DNA of 64,000 nucleotides from Rahnella laticis (GCF_015644585.1 NZ_JADOBI010000013.1:1-64000); one strand, 5' to 3'; shown: positions 43,775 through 54,219, numbered from the stretch's first letter. Numbers and translations: made by a program. Notes: a model not told the origin generated them from the sequence alone.

Positions 43775-45715
43775 TTACTCGCTGGCCAATGAAGCGACCG
43801 GATCCATCCTTGCCGCCTTACGGGCGGGGAGATAACCGAAGATCATGCCGATTATTGTTGAGCAGAAAAATGCGGCTGCAGCAGCCTGCCATGAATAGAT
43901 GGCGGTAAACATTCCGCCTGCCAGTGCTGTGAACAATGCGCCTGCCGCATACGATAGCGCGATGCCTAACGCACCACCAATCAGGCATACAAGCACGGCC
44001 TCAATCATAAATTGCTGCATGATATCGCTACGACGAGCTCCAACCGCCATGCGCACGCCGATTTCATGGGTTCGTTCGGTAACAGACACCAGCATAATGT
44101 TCATCACCCCAATACTCCCGATCATGAGTGAGATGCATGCAACCATAAGAATCAAAATGCTGAAAGTCATCGAAGTACTTTCAATGGATTTTCTTATCTG
44201 TTCAAAATTATAAAGCTGGAAGTCTTTAACGCCGTGGCGCTGGGTTAGCAGTTGAGATATAGCACTGACAGCTGCCTCGTTAGCTACATTGTCTTTCAGC
44301 CTGACGCTGATGCTGGTCAGAACCGGTTTACCTGCCATTCGGTACATTACCGTACTATAGGGCATCCACACGGTAATTCGGTTTGGTGCATAGCTACGAT
44401 TGCTGCTCTTAGCGATGCCCACAACGCGTGCAGGCACGGAGCCGAGAAATACAATTTGCCCCAGGGCCTTTAATCCTGCCTCATCAAATAAGGCCATGCG
44501 TGCATTTTCATCGATAATCACTTCCTGCAGTGCGTTACGATCATCCCTGAACGTTGCCCCTTGCAAAATCTCAATGCCGTTTACGCGGAAATGATCTCGG
44601 CCAACGCCATTAATTGAGGCGGTTGCGGATTTTCCGCGAAAACGAATGTTGTCTGAGGCACTGATTTCCGGGCTTACGCTGTCAATAAATCCCTGCTTCG
44701 CTAGCGCCGCAGCATCTGCAGGAACCAGCGTACGAATACTTTCGGCGCTGTCGTCAAAGAAATCCTTGCCCGGATAAATGCTCACCACGTTGGTGCCCAG
44801 ATCTTTAATATTCTCCAGCGTCCGCTGCTTAGCCCCTTCACCGAGCGCTACCACTGTGACCACGGCAGCGATGCCGAAAATAATTCCGGTCATGGTTAAG
44901 GTTGTGCGTAAACGATGTGCGTTCATCGCTTTAAGCGCCATTTCCAGAGATTCACGTGTACGATCGAGAAAACTTTTCCAGCGGCTTTGTTGGGTCCGGT
45001 TGGGGGGTGGCAGTATTTCCGTAGTGGTCAACCGGCTGCCGCTGTCAGAGATTATTTCACCATCACGCAGTTCAATAATTCGCTGAGCATGTTGCGCCAC
45101 TTTCATATCGTGGGTCACAATCACCACGGTGTGACCCCGCTGGTGAAGTTCGCTGAGGATAGCCAGCACTTCCTGCCCGGACTGCGTATCCAGCGCACCG
45201 GTCGGTTCGTCCGCAAGAATTATCTCTCCACCGTTGATCAGTGAGCGGGCAATACTGACACGCTGTTGCTGGCCGCCGGAAAGTTCACCGGGTTTATGGT
45301 GCTCACGCCCTTCTAACCCGAGCCTGGCCAGCAATGCTGCCGCTCGTAGTCGACGCTGGTCACGTCCGCTGTTGGCGTAAATGGCAGGTATCTCAACATT
45401 GCCCAGTGCGCTGAGATCAGGCATCAAATGATAGCGCTGGAAGATAAAACCGATATGCTCACGCCGTATCCTTGCTAGCTCATCCGGTGAAAGCTGGGCG
45501 GCGTTTTGCCCGCCGATGTAATAATCTCCGCTGTCGGGGACGTCAAGACAACCCATTATGTTCATCAGAGTAGATTTACCTGAACCTGAGGCGCCGATAA
45601 TCGCCACCATTTCACCGGCTGCGATGGTCAGGTTCACTCCTCTCAAGACGGTAAGCGTCTGGCCGCCATTACGATAGGTACGGCTAATGCACTTAAGCTC
45701 AATGATATTACTCAC
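43775..45715 (-). CDS. macB: MacB-type ABC exporter, ATPase-permease fusion
   Basis: 646 residues, the size of MacB. N-terminal ATPase: [12 protein letters not shown] near residue 40, [19 protein letters not shown]. Then one membrane helix, a large periplasmic domain (about 300-520), and three C-terminal helices with [14 protein letters not shown]. It works with a MacA-type adaptor and TolC-type duct and exports macrolides, peptides or siderophores. It overlaps the adaptor gene by 4 nt. Confidence 0.9.
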   Translation of the reverse strand: MSNIIELKCISRTYRNGGQTLTVLRGVNLTIAAGEMVAIIGASGSGKSTLMNIMGCLDVPDSGDYYIGGQNAAQLSPDELARIRREHIGFIFQRYHLMPDLSALGNVEIPAIYANSGRDQRRLRAAALLARLGLEGREHHKPGELSGGQQQRVSIARSLINGGEIILADEPTGALDTQSGQEVLAILSELHQRGHTVVIVTHDMKVAQHAQRIIELRDGEIISDSGSRLTTTEILPPPNRTQQSRWKSFLDRTRESLEMALKAMNAHRLRTTLTMTGIIFGIAAVVTVVALGEGAKQRTLENIKDLGTNVVSIYPGKDFFDDSAESIRTLVPADAAALAKQGFIDSVSPEISASDNIRFRGKSATASINGVGRDHFRVNGIEILQGATFRDDRNALQEVIIDENARMALFDEAGLKALGQIVFLGSVPARVVGIAKSSNRSYAPNRITVWMPYSTVMYRMAGKPVLTSISVRLKDNVANEAAVSAISQLLTQRHGVKDFQLYNFEQIRKSIESTSMTFSILILMVACISLMIGSIGVMNIMLVSVTERTHEIGVRMAVGARRSDIMQQFMIEAVLVCLIGGALGIALSYAAGALFTALAGGMFTAIYSWQAAAAAFFCSTIIGMIFGYLPARKAARMDPVASLASE

Positions 45716-46899
45716 AGTACGAACCCTTCCCCAGGTGATTTTTCGCCTGGTTGCGACAGCACGACATTTTCCCCGGCTTTTAAGCCATCAAGGATTTGAA
45801 TATCAACGCTGTTGGTTATTCCGGTTTTTACCTGGCGCGTTTCAAGCTTGCCGTTACCTGTCAGAACCTGCACCTGCTGCTTATTCCCGTCGGCTTTTTG
45901 CACCGCCTGAATGGGCACCAAAAGCGTATTTTTACCTTCGCCAGCAAGTAGCGTGACCTGTGCGGTCATAGCAATTCGCAGTCGGTTTTCCGGGTTAGGC
46001 ACGTCCAGAAGCGCGTTGTAGTAGACAGAAGCATTTGAGGTGCCGGAGCCTGATGCCGAACTGTTGCTGGCAAGAGTGTCGTCTTTCATTACGGATTCTG
46101 GCGCCAATTCAACGGTGCGCAATATCGCGTCATACTCTTTGTCCGGTTCCGAGAAAATGGTGAAGCGTGCTTTTTGACCAATGGAAATACGTGTGATATC
46201 GGCTTCAGAGATCTGCGCCTTAATGGTCATGACATCCAATCTTGCGAGCTTGATAATAGTGGGTGCGCTCTGACTGGAGTTAACCGTTTGTCCTTGCTGT
46301 GTAACAACTGCGATAACGATCCCGTCCATAGGAGCTATGACTCGTGTATAGCTCAGGTCGACTTTTTTCTTATCTACCTCTATCTGCGCTTGCACCAGTC
46401 GTGCATTTAGCGACAGTAGCTCCGCACGGGTGGTAGCCAATGTTGCTTCTGCGGACTCAAAATCTTCACGTGAGCTGGCTTCTTCGTTAAGCATCTGTCG
46501 CTGCCGTTTATAACGAAGTTCTGCCTGTTTCAATAGTGCCTGCTTAGCTTGCAGGTCTGCTTTAACCACGTTGAGCGCTGCTTCTGCGTTACGTAAATCA
46601 TTACGCTGCGGCACATCGTCAATGTCCGCTATTGGCTGCCCTTTAGTGACGTGATCGCCAGCCACAACTTTCAGTGATTTAACCTGGCCTGAGACCTGAG
46701 CACCAACGTTAACGCGCTCTATCGCGTCAATTCGCCCGGTAGCCAGTACTGAATTTTCGATATCCCCTACGCGTACTGGAGCTGTGACATATTCTGCGAC
46801 CGGCGGGCTACGTAGGAAGAAGAGCAATGCAGTGATAAGAACAAGTAGTAGTACAACAGCAAAAATGACGACGCTACGTGAAGCGGGTTTCATTAACAT
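45712..46899 (-). CDS. macA: MacA-type periplasmic adaptor
   Basis: 395 residues. N-terminal membrane anchor (about 8-30), then the lipoyl-like and coiled-coil hairpin (A-E-A-A-L-N-V-V-K-A-D-L-Q-A-K-Q), then beta-barrel and membrane-proximal domains. It couples the MacB pump to the outer-membrane protein. First gene of the three-gene minus-strand operon. The trio resembles macAB-tolC and the PvdRT-OpmQ pyoverdine exporter of Pseudomonas; the cargo is unknown. Confidence 0.9.
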   Translation of the reverse strand: MLMKPASRSVVIFAVVLLLVLITALLFFLRSPPVAEYVTAPVRVGDIENSVLATGRIDAIERVNVGAQVSGQVKSLKVVAGDHVTKGQPIADIDDVPQRNDLRNAEAALNVVKADLQAKQALLKQAELRYKRQRQMLNEEASSREDFESAEATLATTRAELLSLNARLVQAQIEVDKKKVDLSYTRVIAPMDGIVIAVVTQQGQTVNSSQSAPTIIKLARLDVMTIKAQISEADITRISIGQKARFTIFSEPDKEYDAILRTVELAPESVMKDDTLASNSSASGSGTSNASVYYNALLDVPNPENRLRIAMTAQVTLLAGEGKNTLLVPIQAVQKADGNKQQVQVLTGNGKLETRQVKTGITNSVDIQILDGLKAGENVVLSQPGEKSPGEGFVL

Positions 46900-47020
46900 T
46901 GTTCGAGTTTTCCATAACTATAAAAAGCTTGATGCCAGATACCATAATGCCATCGACAGCCTCTACTGGAGTTAAATATTGTCTGTTTACATCATTGCAG
47001 TTATCCACTTATCTACAGGT

Positions 47021-47180
47021 TAGATCCAATAATAAGATCCAAAATAGATCATCTAATAGATCAAAAGAGATCCCCGAGCATCTGCAAGCCTTGTCCCATA
47101 AGGGCTCAACCCACATTGTTAACCACTATAAATAGTATTTTAACCTCTATAGAGAGTGATACAACCACTGTAGACAGCAT
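47021..47180. repeat. Origin module, copy 1
   Basis: Begins TAGATCCAATAATAAGATCC, then four more GATC-containing repeats, then GAGATCCCCGAGCATCTGC and iterons. Copy 2 at 47422. Confidence 0.65.
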
Positions 47181-47421
47181 ACCAACCTCGCTGGCGAGCA
47201 ACTAAAAACCACTACAGTCAGTAAACTATCATTGGAGAAGTACATAACTTTTCCCCGAGGCGACCTAGTTAAATTTATAAAAATTATAATATTTCTCCTA
47301 AACAATCTCATGCTGCAGCATTAATGGTCACAGGTTAGTCACAGCGTTGCTTTTCGATTGTGACCGCCAAGTGGATCCTAACACTCAAACTTAACTCCCT
47401 GTTTTTAAAGTTATCCTAAGC

Positions 47422-47580
47422 TTAGATCCAATAATAAGATCCTTATAGACCCTTTAAGACCCTAAGAGATCCCCGTTCTCTCGCAGGCCTTGTCCTATCT
47501 GGGCTGAACGGTGATCGTTAACCGCTATAGTCAGTAAAGCAACCACTGTAAAAAGCAAACTAACCACTATGACCTGTGGT
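47422..47580. repeat. Origin module, copy 2
   Basis: TTAGATCCAATAATAAGATCC, GAGATCCCCGTTCTCTCGC, then iterons starting AACCGCTATAGTCAG. Same order as copy 1 but with fewer GATC sites. Confidence 0.65.
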
Positions 47581-47660
47581 AAAACCGCTATAGTGAGTGT
47601 TAGTATCCACTGTATTGTGTACAGCAAGTCTCTTATCCACATTCATTGTGAGAGCTGATA

Positions 47661-48710
47661 ATGTCTGAAAATGAGCCTAAAAACATAGAGATAGCTAAAG
47701 CATTCTCTGAAACTGACAAGCGAACAGGTGAACTTGTTACTCTGGTTCCTAACAGCAATAACACTGTTCAGCCTGTTGCGTTGATGCGGTTGGGCTTATT
47801 TGTTCCTACCCTGAAGTCCACGGCACGAGGACGTAAAGGTCAGATGAACTCAATGGATGTCACCTCTGAGCTTAAGCAGCTCTCGATCGTTAAGTCTGAG
47901 GGATATGAGAACATCAAGATAACCGGTGCCCGGCTTGATATGGATAATGACTTTAAGACTTGGGTTGGGATCATACATGCCTTTGCCAAGCACAAGGTCC
48001 TGGGAGACTCTGTATACCTTCCGTTTGTAGAATTCGCTAAGCTGTGTGGGATTCCATCCGCACGCTCTTCTGCGAAGCTCAGGGCGCGTCTGGAGGCGTC
48101 TCTTGAACGTATCGCCACTAACACCCTATCGTTTTCAAACAAAGAAGGTGATTACTACGTAACTCACCTTGTTCAGTCAGCAAAATACAGCCCGAAAAAG
48201 GATGCTGTTGAGTTGCAGGCGGATCCTAAGATCTTTGAGTTGTATCAGTTCGATAAGAAAGTCCTTCTGCAGCTCCGGGCTATCAACGAGCTCTCCCGCA
48301 AGGAGTCTGCGCAGGCTCTGTATACGTTCATTGAAAGCCTTCCGACAGACCCAGCTCCAATTTCGATGTCACGCCTGCGTGCCCGCCTTAATTTGACCTC
48401 GCGAGCCATCACTCAAAACGCGACTGTACGCAAGGCCATGGAGCAGTTAAAGGCTATTGGTTATCTTGATTACACAGAGGTTAAGCGTGGCAAGGCAGTA
48501 TATTTTTGTATCCACTATAGGCGGCCAAAGTTACGCCCTGCGCAAATTCCTACGGGCATAGGTGATGATGTTTATGATGTAATCGATGAAGAAAACGTCA
48601 TTGATATCCCGGCAGAGAAGGTTGCTGATTCAACAGCACCTCGGGAGATGGTAATGCTGACTAAAGAAGAACTTGAGTTGTTGGAACAGATTCGCCAGAC
48701 AAAGAAATAA
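47661..48710 (+). CDS. repA: RepFIB-type replication initiator RepA
   Basis: 349 residues of the Rep_3 (RepB/RepE-like) family with two winged-helix domains. L-F-V-P-T-L-K-S near residue 48 and [13 protein letters not shown] near residue 235 recall RepFIB initiators. It binds the iterons in the flanking regions to start replication and represses itself. ATG 47661 is preceded by GAGAGC. A terminator follows. Confidence 0.92.
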   Translation: MSENEPKNIEIAKAFSETDKRTGELVTLVPNSNNTVQPVALMRLGLFVPTLKSTARGRKGQMNSMDVTSELKQLSIVKSEGYENIKITGARLDMDNDFKTWVGIIHAFAKHKVLGDSVYLPFVEFAKLCGIPSARSSAKLRARLEASLERIATNTLSFSNKEGDYYVTHLVQSAKYSPKKDAVELQADPKIFELYQFDKKVLLQLRAINELSRKESAQALYTFIESLPTDPAPISMSRLRARLNLTSRAITQNATVRKAMEQLKAIGYLDYTEVKRGKAVYFCIHYRRPKLRPAQIPTGIGDDVYDVIDEENVIDIPAEKVADSTAPREMVMLTKEELELLEQIRQTKK

Positions 48711-48737
48711 AGTTGGTCTCTTGCTGTTAATTGGCCT

Positions 48738-48767
48738 AAAGCCTGCTGAAGTAATGGCAGGCTTTTT
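48738..48767 (+). terminator. Intrinsic terminator of repA
   Basis: AAAGCCTGC / GCAGGCTTT with a T run. Confidence 0.85.
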
Positions 48768-49155
48768 CATATCCACTATAGAAAGCTGACTAACCACTGC
48801 GGTGAGCAACCTATCCACTGTAATCAGTAAAAGCTCCCATCACGTAATATCCTATCCACTGTAGGCTGCATTCATTACTCTCTATAGTGGTTATTAAGAT
48901 GATCTCCTCTAACCCCCCTAGTACTTACTAACCTGAAACACCTTATCTGGTAAGGGTCAGTGGTTACTAACTTATTGATGGATTCTTGAAGTTTCTCACT
49001 ATAGTGGTTTCTACTACCCACAGTGGATATTTCAATTTTAGGTGTTTTCTTCTCTCCTTAGTGGATATTACTCTCTGCAGTGGTTGTTCCTCTCCATAGT
49101 GGTTTGAGTGTCGTTACTCGCCACAGTGGATAGTTCTCTCTATAGTGGATATGCA
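48768..49155. repeat. Iterons downstream of repA
   Basis: Direct copies (CCACTATAGAAAGC, AACCACTGCGGTGAGC, ATCCACTGTAATCAG) followed, after about 48880, by inverted copies (CTATAGTGGTT, CACAGTGGATA and others). RepFIB plasmids carry such a set after the initiator gene, involved in copy control and incompatibility. Confidence 0.75.
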
Positions 49156-49358
49156 CATTAGGCAGAGATATGCCTGGCAAAAGTTTTAGCCTGTTTTGAG
49201 ACAGTGTCACTTTTGGGACCAGATAGTGAATATTTTCAGCGAACGATCGGGAGTGAGAAGAGAAAATGAAATACCTTCTTGGTGACAGCGAACAGAGCAT
49301 GCTTAAAGCAACTGACACCAACAAATCGGGTGGTCAAGTATGTCAGTAAAACGCTTTT

Positions 49359-50624
49359 CTAGAATTTAACGCGCATAAGGTCACTGAAACGTGTCGTGTA
49401 CGCAGGGGATAACATTTGGCGTTTCATCTCCCATGACTTTTGGATGCCCTGGCCGGCGAACCATACGCGCCCTTTTCCGCTGTGATTGATCCCATCGAGT
49501 ACTGCCATAAGTTGTTCACTGTTAGACCTTGGTCTGTTTTCATCAAACAAACCTAGCTGGGCCACACCCTGACTGTAAAAGTCACCAAGCATTACTCCAC
49601 ATTTTTGAAACCGGTGGCCGTCCTGCCATATGGCATCCAGGCATTGAGTGGCCGCAGCTACGATATCCCGGCTGTCCTGAGTGGGGATCTGAAGCTTTGT
49701 GCCTGCTGTTTTTCCAAAATAGACTTCGTTTACGGCAAATGGGCTTGTTTTAACAAATGCTGAGATATGTCGGCAATACTGACGTTCGCCACGGAGTTTC
49801 TCTGCGGCACGTACTGCATGACTACAGATCGCCTCCCGCATTAAATCGTATTCTGATACGCGATCACCGAATGACCTGGAGCAGACTATTTGCTGTTTTG
49901 TCGGTGCAAATTCTTCCAGCTCCAGACAGGGTTCGCCGCGCAGCTCCCGGACAGTGCGTTCCAACACAATATTGAAGTGTTTCCGTATCAGCGGTGTGGG
50001 AGCATCAGCTAGCTGCAATGCCGTTTGAATTCCCAAATCATTTAGTTTTTTAGAAATCCTCCGCCCCACTCCCCATACGTCAGCGACCTCAACCAAGTTC
50101 ATCAGTTTGCGCTGACGGGCAACCAATGATAAATCAACGACACCGCCAGTTTTTGTCCACTTTTTGGCGGCATGATTCGCCAGCTTTGCCAGCGTTTTCG
50201 TCGGACCGATGCCTACGCCAACGGTAAGTCCTGTCCATTTGAGAACCTTCGCCCTGACCTCCCGTCCGAAATCCTCCAGATTTTGACAGTTGCTGACGCC
50301 TTGCAGATTTATGAAAGCCTCATCAATCGAATACACTTCGACAGCTGGAGCCATTTCTTCAAGTACGGTCATTACTCTTGAGCTCATGTCTGCATAAAGG
50401 GCGTAGTTACTGCTGAAGGTAATAATGTTGTTCCGTTCGAAGAGCGCTCGCATCTTAAAAAAAGGCTCGCCCATTTTGATACCGAGTCTTTTTGCCTCTG
50501 CACTTCGGGCAATGACACAGCCATCATTATTGCTAAGCACTACCACTGGTTTTCCCTTCAGGTCAGGCCTGAATACTGTCTCACAACTGGCATAAAAGCT
50601 GTTCACATCAGCAAGGGCAAACAT
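49359..50624 (-). CDS. umuC: UmuC-like DNA polymerase V catalytic subunit
   Basis: 421 residues, Y-family polymerase. [14 protein letters not shown] at the N-terminus and S-I-D-E-A-F near residue 100 carry the metal-binding carboxylates; a helix-hairpin-helix region follows, then the little-finger domain. Start ATG overlaps the umuD stop (TAATG). Forms error-prone PolV with processed UmuD. Plasmid-borne relatives include MucB, RumB and ImpB. Confidence 0.92.
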   Translation of the reverse strand: MFALADVNSFYASCETVFRPDLKGKPVVVLSNNDGCVIARSAEAKRLGIKMGEPFFKMRALFERNNIITFSSNYALYADMSSRVMTVLEEMAPAVEVYSIDEAFINLQGVSNCQNLEDFGREVRAKVLKWTGLTVGVGIGPTKTLAKLANHAAKKWTKTGGVVDLSLVARQRKLMNLVEVADVWGVGRRISKKLNDLGIQTALQLADAPTPLIRKHFNIVLERTVRELRGEPCLELEEFAPTKQQIVCSRSFGDRVSEYDLMREAICSHAVRAAEKLRGERQYCRHISAFVKTSPFAVNEVYFGKTAGTKLQIPTQDSRDIVAAATQCLDAIWQDGHRFQKCGVMLGDFYSQGVAQLGLFDENRPRSNSEQLMAVLDGINHSGKGRVWFAGQGIQKSWEMKRQMLSPAYTTRFSDLMRVKF

Positions 50625-51046
50625 TACTGAAACCCGTTTATGCTAAAAGTGACTACGCCAAACACTTCTAACTCGTCGCCGCCGTCATGCAAAACGATGG
50701 GTGGAAAGTCAGGATTCATCGGAACGAGCTGTACTACGGGGTGCAAACAAAGGCGTTTTACGGTGTACTCCCCCGCCAGTGACGCAATTATGATGTCGCC
50801 GTGCTTTGCCTCAAGGCTTCTATCCACTACAAGCAGTGACCCTTCATAAATACCCGCGTCAACCATGCTCATTCCTGTGGCCATTACAAAGTAAGTAGCT
50901 GCCGGGTGATTTACACAAAGCTCATTTAGATCAATCCCTTTCTCAATATAATCTTGCGCCGGTGAAGGAAATCCAGCCTGCACTTTATCCTGAAATAAAG
51001 GAATCAAACACATCAAAGGGTCAGTTGCTGGGTAAAAGATATTCAT
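50624..51046 (-). CDS. umuD: UmuD-like SOS mutagenesis protein
   Basis: 140 residues from ATG 51046 (a GTG 9 nt upstream gives a longer version but is less likely). S24-type self-cleaving protein: cleavage at Ala-Gly in Q-A-G-F-P-S-P near residue 25, catalytic Ser in T-G-M-S-M and catalytic Lys in T-V-K-R-L. Processed UmuD' joins UmuC. A good LexA box lies directly upstream. Confidence 0.9.
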   Translation of the reverse strand: MNIFYPATDPLMCLIPLFQDKVQAGFPSPAQDYIEKGIDLNELCVNHPAATYFVMATGMSMVDAGIYEGSLLVVDRSLEAKHGDIIIASLAGEYTVKRLCLHPVVQLVPMNPDFPPIVLHDGGDELEVFGVVTFSINGFQ

Positions 51047-51063
51047 AGTACACACTCATCAAA

Positions 51064-51083
51064 TACTGTTTATGCATACAGTA
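51064..51083 (-). promoter_or_regulatory. LexA box of umuDC
   Basis: TACTGTTTATGCATACAGTA: a palindromic CTGT-N8-ACAG site 18 bp before the umuD start, matching the SOS-box consensus. Confidence 0.9.
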
Positions 51084-51238
51084 TAATCATGGGCTCTTAA
51101 ACTTGTGAAGAGCTGCGCCCAAGAAAAGTCTTAGGGTGCTGATCACCAAGGAAACAAATAATTTTGATTTAGAGTCTTGCTGCTCATAGACGCCAATGTG
51201 TAAGTATTCCTGCAATGCACGGCATTCATTGTGTACGT

Positions 51239-51292
51239 GTGAAGTGATAAGTATTACTTCACATGTAATAATTACTCGATATTACTTCACAT
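51239..51292 (+). promoter_or_regulatory. Operator/centromere-like repeats upstream of parA
   Basis: GTGAAGT-N10-ACTTCAC is an inverted repeat, and ATTACTTCACAT occurs twice (51253, 51281) exactly 28 bp apart, four heptads. Probably the binding site of the ribbon-helix-helix protein that represses the par operon. Confidence 0.6.
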
Positions 51293-51348
51293 TTAACTTT
51301 TGTGAGTTATTATTTACGAAATACTACTTTTGATGTCACGGGTGACAA

Positions 51349-51984
51349 ATGATCACGATTATTGGATGCAATAAAGGTGGGGCCGCGAAAACTACAACTG
51401 CAGTCAATATTGCTGTGGGTTTGGCGTTATCTGGCAAGGATGTTTGTCTGGTTGATGCTGATGTTCAGCGCTCTGCCTCCAGGTGGTATGCAGAACGCGA
51501 AGCCGCGGGTCTTACCCCTTCTATCACCCTGATTGAGAAAAGAGACAATATTTCTCAAACATTGAGAAGCCTTGATGAGAAGTTTGATCATGTCATCGTG
51601 GATGTTGCCGGCCGAAACAGTCGGGAGCTGATTACAGGTGGAACGGTAGCTCATCAGATCATTGCTCCGCACCAATGTTCTCAGTTGGATCTCGATACCA
51701 TGGTTGAGCTTCAGCAGCAGTTAGAAAGCATGCGGGATTTAAATCCTGAGCTGAAAGCATATTGCTATCAAAGTATGGCCACTACGAATCCGCTCCTTCA
51801 GGGAAATGAACGCCATGAGTTTCTGGAATATGTCCGAGAATTTGAAGGGCTGATCCCTTTGACCGCAACGGCATGTTACCGAAAGGTTTACCGTGATGTG
51901 ATGTCTGAAGGTAAGTCTGTTCTGGAAACGTCTAATGAAAAAGCCAAGGCTGAAGTTCTGGCTCTGTTGAATGAGGTATTTTAA
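51349..51984 (+). CDS. parA: ParA-type partition ATPase
   Basis: 211 residues, the short ParA form (class Ib, ParF-like) without an N-terminal DNA-binding domain. The deviant Walker A is G-G-A-A-K-T-T-T near residue 10, with V-D-A-D near residue 37 (Walker A') and V-I-V-D-V-A-G near residue 82. Moves plasmid copies apart together with the small partner encoded next; the two genes overlap by TAATG. Confidence 0.92.
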   Translation: MITIIGCNKGGAAKTTTAVNIAVGLALSGKDVCLVDADVQRSASRWYAEREAAGLTPSITLIEKRDNISQTLRSLDEKFDHVIVDVAGRNSRELITGGTVAHQIIAPHQCSQLDLDTMVELQQQLESMRDLNPELKAYCYQSMATTNPLLQGNERHEFLEYVREFEGLIPLTATACYRKVYRDVMSEGKSVLETSNEKAKAEVLALLNEVF

Positions 51985-52262
51985 TGGCTTTAAAGAAACC
52001 CCCTTTCACCAATCGGCGCATAGTAACTGAAGCAGAGGCCGATGCTCTGGCGAACAGACTGGCAGACCGTCCCTATGGCGATGAGAAAGTAGTTGCTGAA
52101 CCTGTACCAGAAATATTGACCAGGACAACCATTTCTCTGCCTCAGAATACATTGCGTGAAATTGAAGACCTGGCGTTGCATAACAAACGCGTCGGTATTG
52201 CGCCTAAAAGCGTGAGCGCTATCATCCGCGATGCTCTGGACGCATACCTCAAGAAAGTATGA
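51984..52262 (+). CDS. ParG-like ribbon-helix-helix partition protein
   Basis: 92 residues. The C-terminal half (T-R-T-T-I-S-L-P-Q-N-T-L-R-E-I-E-D-L-A then P-K-S-V-S-A-I-I-R-D-A-L) is a ribbon-helix-helix domain, the N-terminal half is basic and probably flexible. Binds the centromere-like repeats around the operon and stimulates the ATPase. Second gene of the par operon. Confidence 0.82.
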   Translation: MALKKPPFTNRRIVTEAEADALANRLADRPYGDEKVVAEPVPEILTRTTISLPQNTLREIEDLALHNKRVGIAPKSVSAIIRDALDAYLKKV

Positions 52263-52342
52263 TTTCATACTTATTCAGCACTGGGCTTCTTTCGAAGTCC
52301 AGCGCCCTCCCCTTCTGAAATCACTCATCATCTAATAATTCA

Positions 52343-52370
52343 CACTTCACACTTCACACTTCACACTTCA
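52343..52370 (+). repeat. Heptad tandem array (CACTTCA) x4
   Basis: Four perfect 7-bp units, 80 bp after the partition gene stop. Confidence 0.9.
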
Positions 52371-52720
52371 TCATTATGCTTCCCGACTTCTTCCGTTGCG
52401 GATTTAATGAAAGAGCAAGAATGGTGCTAGGTTTCAGATAGTAAAACTGTTTGGAGCATACATAACCTCATAAGTACTTGGCGATCAGCAGATTCAATCT
52501 CCAGTATTACGTAATAATTCATACTTATGATTGCCGCGAAGGTTGATTCCGGGAGATTTGACTTAGAATATGACCTCATACCTCAGTTCAATTTGCTAAG
52601 GTCGACCAGAACGTGTTGCAGTGAACGGACCTCATAATCAGTTCGATATGCATCGCTCTCATCGATAGAATCATACTGAATAATTCATTATTCATATTTA
52701 TTACTTCCTAAGTGTGAGCT

Positions 52721-52912
52721 ATGAAAACTATACGCTTCAGCGTAGTGAGAAATGTTGATTGGCGATTTCACGAAGAAGCTTCAAGCGGCAATGAGCGGGG
52801 CCTGCTGGCAATGGCGAAATCTATACGTCGTAATACTGATGATTTAGCAAGTAGCACTTATGAAGTAATACTTGTGGTAAGGTTCTTTCTCATTTCTATG
52901 GTCCTTTGGTGA
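52721..52912 (+). CDS. Possible small protein in the partition region
   Basis: 63 residues, ATG preceded by GTGAG. The end of the frame runs through the TTATGAAGTAATACTTG repeat motifs, so the coding assignment is doubtful. Not recognised. Confidence 0.25.
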   Translation: MKTIRFSVVRNVDWRFHEEASSGNERGLLAMAKSIRRNTDDLASSTYEVILVVRFFLISMVLW

Positions 52913-53308
52913 GCTGAGGCACGTAACACCATTGTGAGTTATGAAGATAATTGCATAAGTACTACTTCATACTAATTTGTGGCATGCGCTCCGGATATCA
53001 GAAAAGGAGGGGTAGCAATTTCTGGCTTGAAAGCTAATCATCAGTCATCATCCTCAAGCCCACGAAGTCAGTGCTATATCGGTTGATAATAACTGCAAAA
53101 TTCATACTTATGAGTTCATAATTAGCACTTGTGATATTTAGGTTGAATCTTGTTGTGGTAACCTGATGTCAGCCAATAAAGATAATGCTAGGAAATCTGC
53201 GGGCAGCGGCTGCAATTTTGGTTGAGAAAAAACTTCATCCTTGTGAAGTATGATTTCATAAGTATCAAAATTTAAGTTACTCATTGTTGCGTGAGTGATC
53301 ATGCAATA

Positions 53309-53378
53309 CATCTCACATCTCACATCTCACATCTCACATCTCACATCTCATATCTCATATCTCATATCTCATATCTCA
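53309..53378 (+). repeat. Heptad tandem array, ten units
   Basis: Six CATCTCA units followed by four TATCTCA units, without interruption. The period of 7 equals that of the CACTTCA array. Confidence 0.9.
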
Positions 53379-53640
53379 TACTTAAGGTTCCATCTTACCT
53401 GCATTCGCAATTGCCAGAGGTGGATAGCTGCTTAATAAGTTGGCAGTTTGCAGATACGATAAGTGTGTTTGAGAGCAACTTTGTGCGCGGTTAGGCATTG
53501 ATAAGAAGAGTATCTCTGTCCAATACGGCGATTACCAGGCTGTAGGGCAGGGGGAGAGCCAGATAACTTTTCATCATTTGAAACTTTATCTCATTACTTC
53601 ATCTTCGCACTTCAGTGTCATGGTGGTGGTTAGGGTATTT

Positions 53641-54219
53641 CTATATTTTCCAATACTTCCGACCTGCCTTGTTTGTTTTATTACTTTCCTTAGCCTTTGC
53701 CTCTTTTGAATGCGTCCCCTGACGGGCTAGGCTGTCGTGAACAGAGCCAGCAGGCTGTCCATGCCCTCCGGGCTTCCATCCCTGACGCAACACCACGCTT
53801 ACAGCGGCCACGGGCCGCGCCGCTTCCACCGCCCTGCGATAAACCCGCAGGCCGTTGTCGGGCAACGGCGATTCGCTGCCGCTCACCGGCGTTGCGTTGG
53901 TATCCGCTACAACCCTCTTGGTGCCGTCTCTCCAGTTAAGTCCCTTTCGCCGGGGCTGACCAAAACACAGCCGCTGTCGCCCGTCCAGGGTAAATGTACG
54001 CCCCCAAAACTTTTCCTCGTTCCTCAGAAAACTTTCGTGTTCGCCCCGGACGTTCGCCCTCGTCGGTGTTTTTTCGCCCTTGCGGCGGAGGAACTCAACT
54101 GGAGATGTGGAAACACCCAGCCAGAAATTCAGCCGGATACCACAAAACGTCAAGGTCGCGACAAAGCGAATCTAACCGAAGATATGGGCTAAAAGCCCTG
54201 AAAGATAAGGAGAGTCATC
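53641..54219 (+). promoter_or_regulatory. GC-rich leading-region segment upstream of ssb, possible single-strand promoter
   Basis: About 550 bp that changes abruptly from AT-rich to GC-rich near 53700 and has potential for long secondary structures. F-type plasmids carry single-stranded promoters (Frpo, ssi sites) upstream of ssb in the leading region. The position fits; I cannot verify sequence identity. Long frames on both strands here (for example 53641-54153 minus) lack protein features and are not called. Confidence 0.4.

Larger units (their letters stand above)
46990..47660. other. Replication origin region, iterons upstream of repA
   Basis: Repeated sequences of the type AACCACTATAG/AACCACTGTAGACAG (at about 47118-47245 and 47517-47625), GATC clusters, and a consensus DnaA box TTATCCACA at 47633. 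The layout matches RepFIB origins. The iteron and GATC block is present twice, offset by about 400 bp. Confidence 0.8.
52263..53640. other. Centromere-like, repeat-rich region after the par operon
   Basis: About 1.4 kb, gene-poor. It holds (CACTTCA)4 at 52343, ten tandem heptads at 53309, and scattered TTCATACTTATGA, ACTTATGAAGTAAT and CTTCATACT motifs throughout. One short frame (52721-52912) is the only possible gene. The AT-rich repeats suggest a partition site. Confidence 0.65.

Noticed and set aside
53309-53378. Tandem array considered as a CRISPR
   Set aside because: Units are 7 bp and contiguous, with no spacers. It is a simple tandem array near partition genes.
53641-54153. 170-codon frame on the minus strand upstream of ssb
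   Set aside because: Composition is that of GC-rich structured DNA, no ribosome site and no domain; frames occur on both strands.
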